The notes under the pieces were generated by a model. The model worked only from the letters and a program-made list of their open reading frames with translations. It was not told the DNA's origin and searched no databases. Both the position numbers and the translations under genes were made by a program. From Bacteroides sp. 214 (GTDB lineage: Bacteria; Bacteroidota; Bacteroidia; Bacteroidales; Bacteroidaceae), in contig NZ_QVML01000002.1 in the NCBI RefSeq assembly GCF_010501015.1, forward strand, positions 434,001 through 498,000: 64,000 bases of DNA, written 5' to 3'. Position 1 is the stretch's first letter; each line of letters opens with the position of its first letter. Positions 1 through 7,189 of this stretch are shown in pieces.

Positions 1-711
1 CACCACTTCTGATGGTTCAATGAAAACTGTTTTCCCACTTGCGGATTCATCGTGTACAATTCCCTTGATTTTTCGCTTCAGTCCGGGGGCAACAGGTATT
101 ACTAACCGGCCATCTCGCATGGTAGGAGTTACATCTTTGTCAACAATACCTTCGGCTTGTGCATGGCGAAGAATGTTATGTAAAGAACGAGAAATACCAC
201 TCATGGTGGTCATCAACTCCTTACGGATACGAGCTAACTCGGGCGATGCATTATCTTTTATCTTACCATATTTATCGAGGATGCGGTCAATTTGGATGAT
301 GAGTTGTGGGAAAACTTCCACCTCTCCTGCCAATTTTTTCAGGCTAGGGTAGGGGGTGTCGCCATCTTCTTCCTCCGTTTTTTGCAGAAACCGAACGATG
401 TTACGTATAGTCTCTAGCGAGCGCCTTAAATCAAAAAGTTCCTGCTCATCAAGATACATTCCTTCCACACGTATACGCTTTAGTGAAGGTCGTACGTCAA
501 AAAAATATTGGTCAGGGAAATTGTCCTCTTCCTGTATAACACGTACGAATTCGGCTATTTGGTTGAGTCGTTCATCAATGTCATCGTATTGTACAAGGAA
601 GTTCATGTTCTCTACGCGTTCCTTTCCTAAAGAACTAAGGCATTTATCTTTTAATAGCTGTCTGACTTGGTCAAACCCTATCTTCTGTTCAAAATTGTGT
701 GGGTATATCAT
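1..711 (-). CDS. mutS2: Endonuclease MutS2, N-terminal 237 residues (runs off window)
   Basis: Reading the minus strand from the ATG at 711 gives an uninterrupted frame to the window edge, beginning MIYPHNFEQKIG and ending in the stretch rich in KRKIKG and GKTVFIEP. This is the N-terminal and clamp part of MutS2, which in characterised bacteria acts on recombination intermediates and on collided ribosomes. The ATPase and any Smr domain lie outside the window. It is probably the chromosomal housekeeping copy; a clearly related but shorter paralogue lies at 46099-48003. The match along the whole visible length makes the family call secure; the C-terminal architecture cannot be seen. Confidence 0.93.
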   Translation of the reverse strand, partial: MIYPHNFEQKIGFDQVRQLLKDKCLSSLGKERVENMNFLVQYDDIDERLNQIAEFVRVIQEEDNFPDQYFFDVRPSLKRIRVEGMYLDEQELFDLRRSLETIRNIVRFLQKTEEEDGDTPYPSLKKLAGEVEVFPQLIIQIDRILDKYGKIKDNASPELARIRKELMTTMSGISRSLHNILRHAQAEGIVDKDVTPTMRDGRLVIPVAPGLKRKIKGIVHDESASGKTVFIEPSEVV

Positions 712-776
712 TTGCTTATACCTTATCGGTTTCGCTGGCAAAAATACAATTTATAGTTGAAATTTTATTGAGAAAG

Positions 777-807
777 TTTGCTTAATTAAAAAACCTTTGT
801 ACCTTTG
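777..807 (+). promoter_or_regulatory. Bacteroidales promoter of the tRNA-Ser gene
   Basis: TTTG at 777-780 is followed by 19 bases and then TACCTTTG at 800-807, matching the Bacteroides -33/-7 consensus (TTTG and TAnnTTTG) with normal spacing. The expected start of transcription near 812 lies about 36 bases before the mature tRNA 5-prime end. Confidence 0.85.
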
Positions 808-847
808 CATCGCTTTTGACGAAAAGCACTCTTAATTTGAGAGTTTT

Positions 848-932
848 GGAGAGATGGCAGAGTGGTCGATTGCGGCGGTCTTGAAAACCGTTGTACTGCG
901 AGGTACCGGGGGTTCGAATCCCTCTCTCTCCG
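848..932 (+). tRNA. tRNA-Ser (anticodon UGA)
   Basis: GGAGAGA at 848-854 pairs with TCTCTCC at 925-931 to form the acceptor stem, with G932 as discriminator. The anticodon loop TTGAAAA carries TGA, a long variable arm is present, and the T loop reads GTTCGAAT. CCA is not encoded. The last 13-15 bases are the integration core for the tandem elements to the right, so the gene stays intact after each insertion. Confidence 0.96.
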
Positions 933-933
933 C
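919..933 (+). repeat. attL core, tRNA-Ser 3-prime end
   Basis: TCCCTCTCTCTCCGC is repeated exactly at 18263-18277, and its last 13 bases recur at 24007-24019. The core spans the 3-prime T-arm/acceptor strand of tRNA-Ser, a common tyrosine-integrase target; the Bacteroides element NBU2 is known to use tRNA-Ser genes. Confidence 0.88.
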
Positions 934-947
934 AAGCAAATAAAGTA

Positions 948-989
948 AATCCCTTGTAAATCAAACGATTACAAGGGATTTTTTCTTTT
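948..989 (+). terminator. Intrinsic terminator after tRNA-Ser
   Basis: A perfect 12-bp inverted repeat (948-959 with 969-980) is followed by a T-rich tail. The loop 'aaatcaaacga' recurs in the terminator at 18305-18339, so the elements seem to bring a copy of the tRNA-distal terminator with their att site. Confidence 0.85.
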
Positions 990-1046
990 AACATACAATC
1001 TTACATACAAAATCACCGTTAATCTTCCTTTTATTTAAGAAAGGCA

Positions 1047-1070
1047 AAAGCCCGAACAATGCCGGGCTTT
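1047..1070 (-). terminator. Terminator downstream of the lipoprotein gene
   Basis: AAAGCCCG (1047-1054) pairs with CGGGCTTT (1063-1070). Read on the minus strand it is followed by a T-rich run, so it closes the minus-strand lipoprotein transcription unit and insulates it from tRNA-Ser. Confidence 0.75.
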
Positions 1071-1161
1071 CGTACTTCTTTTTGTCGCAACAACAATTGA
1101 AGTATTTTCGTATGGAATGGCAGAAATACCATTCTTTGGCAAAGGTAACAAAAAAAAGCGA

Positions 1162-2067
1162 TTATTGGATTGGGACAATCACATCTTCATCCCATTCATC
1201 CGAAACGGTAACAACAAATGGCTTTTGTGTAATCACATCAAATAAATTACCCTCAACGATGGTCTTTTTATTACGATAAAATGAAACTGTTATGGAGCAA
1301 GCCCCTAATTCATTGTTGCTTTCGTCATAAACTGACAATGTAAGAGTGCGCCCACTTTGTGGTAACAAATAAAATCCAAATTCATTCACGTTTCCATTTT
1401 CTATTGTTAGATATGATTCCATAACGGATGCAATCCCGGAAGAACCCTCATGGGTAACGGTTTCGTTTTGAGTATTAAAAACCGGATAGTATGACATCTT
1501 GACTTTTACTTTTTTTATGTCCGATGGAACGGCATCATTTAGCTTCACAACCAACTTACTATTCAAGCGAGAAAGGTTTATTTCGACTCGGTCGTTTTCC
1601 GCTCCAATGGTCTTTTCTGTCTTCAAATAAAACGAATCTTTGTTTTTTAGATTTATCATCGCCCTGTTATAGTCCTTTTCAACATACATGGTTGCTGTAC
1701 CTGCCGAATTGTCCGTTCCATAGCCAAAGAATACCAATTGATAAGTTCCGGTGGGTATCCACAAAGAAATGTTCCCAAATTCAGAACTTCCGACATCTGA
1801 AATCCTTTGTTCGCCTGAATAGATTTTTCCCGTAACGGTGTTTTTCAAGTAGTAATTGATAATTGTCAATACTGAACTTGCATCCGCCCGTGTGCTGGAA
1901 CTCCTTAACATTGGTGAGTTCATCGGTTGCACATCCACATCCAATGCTTTCACGTTGAAATTTACTTGTACCATTTCGGTATCTGGCATGTCTTCAATGC
2001 CGTTTTCATTACTGCATGAGCAAAAGGCGACCAAAGTCGCCATCAAGATAAATGTTTTTCTTAACAT
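1162..2067 (-). CDS. Fimbrillin-like (FimB/Mfa2-type) lipoprotein, phage moron
   Basis: A 301-aa protein starting MLRKTFILMATLVAFCSC. A lysine-containing n-region, a hydrophobic stretch and Cys mark a lipoprotein signal, so the mature protein is expected at the outer membrane. The middle and end have the beta-rich pattern of Bacteroidales fimbrillin-family or fimbrial-anchor proteins (RLNSKLVVKL, a YLLP segment, NKKTIVEGNLFD). A longer frame extends upstream, but the start at 2067 gives the signal peptide and lies just after a -7 box. Its own promoter and flanking terminators make it an independently expressed moron. The exact fimbrial role is inferred from weak family resemblance. Confidence 0.65.
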   Translation of the reverse strand: MLRKTFILMATLVAFCSCSNENGIEDMPDTEMVQVNFNVKALDVDVQPMNSPMLRSSSTRADASSVLTIINYYLKNTVTGKIYSGEQRISDVGSSEFGNISLWIPTGTYQLVFFGYGTDNSAGTATMYVEKDYNRAMINLKNKDSFYLKTEKTIGAENDRVEINLSRLNSKLVVKLNDAVPSDIKKVKVKMSYYPVFNTQNETVTHEGSSGIASVMESYLTIENGNVNEFGFYLLPQSGRTLTLSVYDESNNELGACSITVSFYRNKKTIVEGNLFDVITQKPFVVTVSDEWDEDVIVPIQ

Positions 2068-2093
2068 ACTTATATTATTTAAAATTTGACGGG

Positions 2094-2101
2094 CAAAGGT
2101 A
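2094..2101 (-). promoter_or_regulatory. -7 box of the lipoprotein gene
   Basis: TACCTTTG on the minus strand, 27 bases upstream of the ATG, matches TAnnTTTG. It allows expression of the lipoprotein independently of the island operon. Confidence 0.7.
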
Positions 2102-2123
2102 CTGAATAAGGATGATAAAGAAT

Positions 2124-2154
2124 AAAGCCACCAACCTATTGGGTTGATGGCTTT
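2124..2154 (-). terminator. Terminator between the island genes and the moron
   Basis: AAAGCCACCAACC pairs with GGTTGATGGCTTT around a short loop (one mismatch), directly downstream of the 2175-2375 gene on the minus strand. Confidence 0.65.
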
Positions 2155-2174
2155 AATCTGATAGCGGAACAATT

Positions 2175-2375
2175 TTATTCATCTTCACATTCTTTGCAGC
2201 ATGCTCTAAACATGTTGATGATTGAACGAATTAAAAGATGATTCAATTGCAGTTCTTGCGGTAGATGCCCGTTGTCAGAACCTAAATAACCATTGAAGAT
2301 TTCATTCAATCTTTCTTCGATTTCTTGTGAACCATAGTCGGATAAAATGCCATCAATCGCTTGTTGTGTTTTCAT
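2175..2375 (-). CDS. Hypothetical small acidic protein (66 aa)
   Basis: A small protein, MKTQQAIDGILSDYG to CCKECEDE. Predicted mostly helical, with a C-terminal cluster of Cys, Glu and Asp. I do not recognise a family. It sits in a run of three small minus-strand genes at the left end of the phage-like island, close to the DUF3853-type gene, where accessory or regulatory genes are expected. The TAA is followed after about 20 bases by a terminator, so it is the last gene of that unit. Confidence 0.55.
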   Translation of the reverse strand: MKTQQAIDGILSDYGSQEIEERLNEIFNGYLGSDNGHLPQELQLNHLLIRSIINMFRACCKECEDE

Positions 2376-2425
2376 AAGCTGTTTTTTTTAGATTACTAAC
2401 TGAATAATATAAAACGTTAGTTGAA

Positions 2426-2671
2426 TTATATTTCATTGAATCCAATTACCCCCATATTATGCTCAATAGACTGTAGAAGAAATTTTTGAAGTACGCTTTT
2501 CAATTGTTCAAATGCTGGATTATATTCGTTTTTTATTAATTCGCAAGATGTTTCTTCGGTATAAGTTTTCCGCAAAGCATCCATTGTTTGTTGCCAATGA
2601 TTGTTTAATGTGTGCATACATTCGACAAAAGCATGGGTTTCGGGGCTGATTGTTAAATTCTCTTTTTTCAT
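2426..2671 (-). CDS. Hypothetical helical protein (81 aa)
   Basis: MKKENLTISPETHAFVECMH to IGFNEI, predicted nearly all alpha-helical. No recognised family. The ATG follows the stop of the DUF3853-type gene (2673) by one base, so the two are translationally linked. The position next to an HTH-like protein suggests a regulatory or accessory function in the island, but nothing in the sequence identifies it. Confidence 0.6.
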   Translation of the reverse strand: MKKENLTISPETHAFVECMHTLNNHWQQTMDALRKTYTEETSCELIKNEYNPAFEQLKSVLQKFLLQSIEHNMGVIGFNEI

Positions 2672-2672
2672 T

Positions 2673-2957
2673 TTATAAATTATTTGATTTCATTAGTTCC
2701 AATGCAAGTTCAGCATCAACCGTTATCATTCTACCATGTTGGGATATTGCACGGTCTATTCTTCCGCTTGACTTTATCCGATTTGCCGTTGTCATACTAC
2801 AATTAAACAATTGGGCAATGCCCGAAATTCCATACACAAGGCGTTTTTCTTTCGGTGTATTATCAGTTGCAACTATTGGCGTTTGATTCATTAGTTCCAA
2901 AAATTCGCCAACTGTAAGTTGCCACAAAGGCTTGTTCAAATCGATATTCGTTTTCAT
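2673..2957 (-). CDS. DUF3853 family HTH-like protein
   Basis: 94 aa containing KPLWQLTVGEFLELMNQ near the N-terminus and a segment YGISGIAQLFNCSMTTANRI that looks like a helix-turn-helix, then GRIDRAISQHGRMITVDA. This is the pattern of DUF3853 proteins, common in Bacteroidales integrative elements and thought to bind DNA, perhaps as excisionase or replication accessory factors. A shorter relative is encoded at 15073-15357 at the other side of the same island, so each flank has one. The first gene of its unit; the region upstream (2958-3309) is non-coding and rich in inverted repeats. Confidence 0.75.
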   Translation of the reverse strand: MKTNIDLNKPLWQLTVGEFLELMNQTPIVATDNTPKEKRLVYGISGIAQLFNCSMTTANRIKSSGRIDRAISQHGRMITVDAELALELMKSNNL

Positions 2958-3309
2958 GTTGATTTTTGTTTTAATTCATGGGCAAAGTTCCAACAATCTT
3001 TCTAAAAAATCAACGTTGTTTCAGAAATTTGTTTTATCTTTGTTCTGATAATCAATCAATTAGTGTATTATCATAATACACCAAAGACAATTTTCAAGAG
3101 GGTCTTAGAACCCGTTTCTCCACATTTGATATTTACAATCAGCACATTATATAAATTGTACACGAAAATGTACACTATTTTGGTATTTTACCACATAATA
3201 CGATATGATTCGGGTTCGTGGCTCAAAATTGAGCACACCATAAAAATTTGGTATGTCAATTCATAGAACCATTTTCCAACGGTGCAATTTTGTGCCGTCA
3301 TGTTTTTCA
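2958..3309. other. 352-bp non-coding region with several inverted repeats
   Basis: No convincing gene; a short plus-strand frame at 3063-3266 has no family signal. It contains a plus-strand TATCTTTG (3035-3042), a 19-bp palindrome GTGTATTAT-C-ATAATACAC (3063-3081), TGTACA repeats flanking a short loop near 3157-3174, the palindrome GCTCAAAATTGAGC near 3220 and a stem ACGGTGCA/TGTGCCGT near 3280-3300. It lies directly 3-prime of the portal gene, where head genes would be expected, and could hold operators, a packaging site or a small RNA. Confidence 0.5.
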
Positions 3310-4773
3310 TCATGCTTCCGTAAATTCACCTATCGAAAAGGTGTTTTCATTGCTCGTTTCTTCCTGAATCTTGGCAAATGTCGCTTGCGGGTTCTTGGTA
3401 AGACCAACTTTTTCGACTGTTTCTTCTTGGGAAATAACCGGCTTGTTTCCGTTTGCAGTAAGCCAATAATTCAATTCGTCAATCTCACTTGTAAGCATGT
3501 AAGGGATGATTTCGGGTTCAATCTCCAATTCATCGCAATCAGCTTCCAAGGATGTATTGAATTGACCAATGAATGCTTTAATCACGTTGGTACGGCGTTG
3601 CAAGTATTCGTCAAAGATTTCACGCTTGTCTTGCACTTTCAAATGCGCATCCATGAAAAGCAATTTCAAGGCAATTCCAGATATTGCGCCCAATCCCTTG
3701 ACCGATTCAAACGAAATGTCCGGTGTCTGGGTGATGGTGTATATCATGCGCAAAAGCGTTTCAATTTCCAACTTGACGGCTTCCGGTGCATTTGCCCAAG
3801 AAAGATACTTGGCATCCGAACCATCTTCACCCTCGATAATTGCACCCGATTCGCCTTTCTTGGAAAAGCCTTTCAATTCACCCTTGATGAAGATTTTGGG
3901 TGCTGCATGGTAGTCATTCGTATCGGCAAAGTTTGAAAGTAACACTTCAAGGCGGTCAATCAATGAATCAATGTCTTGTGTTTCATATTCGTCTTGATAG
4001 CCATAAACAACTGGTATCTTTCCGATGGCAATTGGCTTCGGGTATCCGTCAACCACTTCAAAGCCGTTTCCACCCTGAACCCACATCCAATGTTCGGTGT
4101 CTGTATAGGTTTCAAAATAGGTGATTGGCTTTTTCTCAACATCCTTGCGTGAAAATTCACGTGAAAAGGCTGTCATGTCGCCCGTTTCGTCAAAGTAGGG
4201 GTAAAGCGTATCACCAAAAGCGGGTGAAAACAAGGCACAACGTAACTTGAATTGCGACTTGAACCCATAGTTTGAATTTGGTTTTTCAGTTGGATACCAT
4301 AATTCCGCGCATTCCTTAAACCCAAACATGGCACGTGCTATCTTTCGGTTCAAGCTGTTTGACTTTACATCATGCAATATGCGCTTCAAGGCTTTCATCA
4401 CCAATTCTTGGTTGTCGTTTTGTGTTTCGGCATCATAGACAACCGGATTTCCAAACAGAAAGGCAATCGCCCTTTTGATAACCAACTTTTGAATTGCCAA
4501 ACTGATACGTGCAACCTTTTCGATTCGGTATGCTGTTTCTTTCTTTCCGCCAATATATCCATTGGGTAATGACTGATGATTTTCGCATACGTCTTCACCG
4601 TCAATCTTCACACGCTTGTCCGGGCGGAACACTTTATTATTGATTTTATGTTGTTCCGGGTCAAGCACCTTTTTTGCACTTGCAACATTTGGGTGTGGAT
4701 TATAACGGTGCAATTTGAGTTCTTTGATAACTTCATTTGCTCCCTTTAATTTAAAAACATTTTCTATTTTCAT
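3310..4773 (-). CDS. Phage portal protein
   Basis: 487 aa, close to the usual size for SPP1 gp6/HK97-like portals. Portal features include an N-terminal part with a TAYRIEKVARISLAIQK helix, a central FGNPVVYD segment, and the GKIPVVYGYQDEYETQDIDSL stretch followed by a helix and SGAIIEGEDG, then a C-terminal helical region ending in an acidic tail. Portals form the dodecameric ring through which terminase pumps DNA into a prohead. It follows terL with 26 bases between them. Nothing resembling a protease, scaffold or major capsid gene follows, which is odd for a packaging module. Confidence 0.85.
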   Translation of the reverse strand: MKIENVFKLKGANEVIKELKLHRYNPHPNVASAKKVLDPEQHKINNKVFRPDKRVKIDGEDVCENHQSLPNGYIGGKKETAYRIEKVARISLAIQKLVIKRAIAFLFGNPVVYDAETQNDNQELVMKALKRILHDVKSNSLNRKIARAMFGFKECAELWYPTEKPNSNYGFKSQFKLRCALFSPAFGDTLYPYFDETGDMTAFSREFSRKDVEKKPITYFETYTDTEHWMWVQGGNGFEVVDGYPKPIAIGKIPVVYGYQDEYETQDIDSLIDRLEVLLSNFADTNDYHAAPKIFIKGELKGFSKKGESGAIIEGEDGSDAKYLSWANAPEAVKLEIETLLRMIYTITQTPDISFESVKGLGAISGIALKLLFMDAHLKVQDKREIFDEYLQRRTNVIKAFIGQFNTSLEADCDELEIEPEIIPYMLTSEIDELNYWLTANGNKPVISQEETVEKVGLTKNPQATFAKIQEETSNENTFSIGEFTEA

Positions 4774-4799
4774 ATTTTTTTGTGTTATGATAATACATT

Positions 4800-6260
4800 T
4801 TAGTAGCCAAAAAGACCTGCAACGTCCTGTTTGGCTCGTTTCTTTCGTTTCTCGACCGTTCCCGTGAGTGCATCCGGCGCATCATCGTGCTTGTTCTTTC
4901 CTATCTTCAAATAACCATTGATTGCTTTGGCAAAGTCTGGAAATAACTTCACCCAACCTTGTGGCATGAAAGTAAGATTTTGAACGGCTGCCGAATTGGA
5001 ATAAATGCGAATATCCTTGTTGTCTGTCTGGTGAAACCACTTGAACTTGGTTTTCATGTTTTCCATAAGTCGGCATTGTTTTTCAACCGCCCGTGAAAAT
5101 CCACGACCACCGTTGTTTGATTCAACAATACATTCTTCAACCGTGTGTCTTGTAAGCAACCGTGCAAGTTCTGGTTCGGTGTATTCCATTGGCTTTTGGG
5201 TGTACATGACATCCACAATGTAGTTTCCGACCTCTGTTTCATCGTAGATGATTGCACACAAGTAGTCGGCGCCCGTGTCGGCGGTATCCACATACGCTTT
5301 TCGGATGCAATACTTGGTTGCCGGTCTGATACCATATTCTACAAATCCACATTCATACATAAGCCCCTCGACCGGCTTGGGGTCTTGTTGGTATAGTGAA
5401 TCAAACACATGTGGGTTTCTCAATCGTATGGATTGCAGCTTTTCAAGTGAATGCCTTTCCGCCCAAAGTGCTTCACCCTCGTTTCTTGGGTCGTATTCTG
5501 TCGGCGCACCCTCTTTGATTGCCCTATAAATGACAACAACCCATCCATTTGGGTTTTCAATAGGGTCGTAAATTCCTTGTTGGCGCAATAGAGTACCCGC
5601 CAAATCATCTTCATGCCAACGTGTGAAGACAATAAGTTGTTGGCTGTCATTATGCAAGCGTGTTTCCGCAACTGTGTCATACCAATCGGAAACGGTTTCA
5701 CGGACAACCGGCGACCATGCCGTTTTAGCATCTTTGTAAATATCATCCATTATCAACACATCGACCGGTTCACCTGTCAATGCGCCGCCAACACCAACCG
5801 TCTTGAAGCCACCACGATAACCGACAATCTCACATTCATCGGCGTTTCGCAACCACGCCCCAGAAACATTTATGATATTGTTTGTATTTAGACACGTATT
5901 TGGGAATATCTCATGGTATTCAGGTGAATCAATGATGCGTTGGATTTCACGGTTGAATTTACGCGCCTTTGGTGCGTTGTATGATACAATGGCAACCTTG
6001 GTGTCTGGTCGGTCGCCGACAATGAATGCCGGTAAACGTCTTGTTGAACCCTCTGATTTGCCATGTTGTGGTGGCATGAACACCATAAGTTTCTTTATCT
6101 TACCATGTGCAAAATCGGTCAATTTAGAGTAATAACGAACATGAAAGTCTGCCGGACTAAAAGTCGGCATGGTGGAAAGAGTGAAGCGCAACAAGTCCTT
6201 TCGGCTTTCTCGAAGCAAACGTTCATGCAACATTTTTGCATATAAAATCTTTTCTTGCAT
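4800..6260 (-). CDS. terL: Terminase large subunit
   Basis: 486 aa from the ATG at 6260, which lies just after the stop of the upstream gene; a frame extending to 6287 would overlap it. The ATPase has a Walker A (FMPPQHGKSEG, about residues 61-71), a Walker B (VLIMDDIYKD, about 168-177) and the coupling region TRWHEDD. The C-terminal RNase H-like nuclease shows acidic residues in VDTADTGADY, VESNNGG and KHDDAPDALTG. It cuts and translocates DNA into proheads with the portal encoded next door. All catalytic motifs are intact, so a functional enzyme is likely. Confidence 0.93.
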   Translation of the reverse strand: MQEKILYAKMLHERLLRESRKDLLRFTLSTMPTFSPADFHVRYYSKLTDFAHGKIKKLMVFMPPQHGKSEGSTRRLPAFIVGDRPDTKVAIVSYNAPKARKFNREIQRIIDSPEYHEIFPNTCLNTNNIINVSGAWLRNADECEIVGYRGGFKTVGVGGALTGEPVDVLIMDDIYKDAKTAWSPVVRETVSDWYDTVAETRLHNDSQQLIVFTRWHEDDLAGTLLRQQGIYDPIENPNGWVVVIYRAIKEGAPTEYDPRNEGEALWAERHSLEKLQSIRLRNPHVFDSLYQQDPKPVEGLMYECGFVEYGIRPATKYCIRKAYVDTADTGADYLCAIIYDETEVGNYIVDVMYTQKPMEYTEPELARLLTRHTVEECIVESNNGGRGFSRAVEKQCRLMENMKTKFKWFHQTDNKDIRIYSNSAAVQNLTFMPQGWVKLFPDFAKAINGYLKIGKNKHDDAPDALTGTVEKRKKRAKQDVAGLFGY

Positions 6261-6264
6261 ATTT

Positions 6265-6714
6265 CTACCACTTAGATGTACTTCCAATCAGTTTTTCAAG
6301 CATTCTTGGCAATTCACGTTCAGCAAGGTGTTCGGCGGATGTTATAACATTGAACCCTTTTGCTTCCACATACAAGGCGTAATTCATTCCGGCGGTAACT
6401 ACAAGGCAAACGCCTTGTGGATTCTCGCTTCCTATCTTTTTCGCTAATGCTTCACCGGCTTTTACACCCTCTGAACCCGTTTTCACTTGGTCATAAACCG
6501 AATGTATTGCCATCCCGTTATGGAAAACCATGTATCCGATTGAAGACCGCAAGTTTCCCGTTTGGTCTTGATAACTACCATTCAACCGTGCTTCGGTTAA
6601 GCACTTTTCACCAAGCATCTGCAAACACCGAATTTGCTTTCTTTCGATTTCATCCAAAAGTTTTTCAAAAGACTTTTGAATATCTTGACGTGTGAAATTT
6701 GGTTTTATTCCCAT
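6265..6714 (-). CDS. HK97 gp10-like neck/tail-completion protein
   Basis: 149 aa from MGIKPNFTRQD; an upstream Met at 6738 is possible. The pattern of an N-terminal helix rich in charged residues, then QTGNLRSSIGYMV, and later TAGMNYALYVEAKGFNVI is typical of HK97 gp10-family proteins, which sit between the head and tail and help join them. It is four bases upstream of terL, an unusual place since this family normally lies after the capsid gene. That suggests a rearranged or reduced morphogenesis module. Confidence 0.68.
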   Translation of the reverse strand: MGIKPNFTRQDIQKSFEKLLDEIERKQIRCLQMLGEKCLTEARLNGSYQDQTGNLRSSIGYMVFHNGMAIHSVYDQVKTGSEGVKAGEALAKKIGSENPQGVCLVVTAGMNYALYVEAKGFNVITSAEHLAERELPRMLEKLIGSTSKW

Positions 6715-6770
6715 AATTGTATAAAAGGGACACGGCAAAGTATTTTCAACAATGCCGTGTCTTGCTTAAA

Positions 6771-7067
6771 TTAGATGTTCATTTTTGACATTACTTCATC
6801 AAGTTCATCGGGCAAAAGACTTGCTGCATTAACGTTTTCAATTGCTCTCCTTAATTCCGCTTCTTTGTAAGTAGCGGCACGGTTGGCATCCATAAATTCT
6901 TTGCAAACATGAATGTCATCACCCGAATTGAATCGTTTTGCTCTCAATTCTTCACGCTTTTCTTGAAGTTCTTTCAATTGGCTTTCCAATAATATAACTT
7001 CATTCTTTGCAGATTGAATTTGTTCTTTTCTGCGCTGCTCTCTGTCGAAATAATTTTCTTGTACCAT
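6771..7067 (-). CDS. Coiled-coil hypothetical protein
   Basis: 98 aa from MVQENYFDREQRRKEQ, chosen over a Met 42 bases upstream because the longer N-terminus (MITYIFTNNFKFLI) looks non-coding. The protein has a long heptad-like helix (ESQLKELQEKREELRAKRF), then a second helical segment ending DEVMSKMNI. No family recognised. It lies between the tail hub and gp10-like genes, so a virion accessory or chaperone function is possible but unproven. Confidence 0.6.
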   Translation of the reverse strand: MVQENYFDREQRRKEQIQSAKNEVILLESQLKELQEKREELRAKRFNSGDDIHVCKEFMDANRAATYKEAELRRAIENVNAASLLPDELDEVMSKMNI

Positions 7068-7189
7068 AATTAAAAATTTAAAATTGTTTGTGAAAATGTA
7101 TGTAATCAAGTCCTATCTTTTTATAAACATCTGATATTTAACCCGATATATCTTTTTGCCATAGACGGATAAGGACTTGAACCATCCAA

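Noticed and set aside
3063..3266. 67-codon plus-strand frame
   Set aside because: No family signal, odd composition, and it lies in a hairpin-rich region; more likely non-coding.
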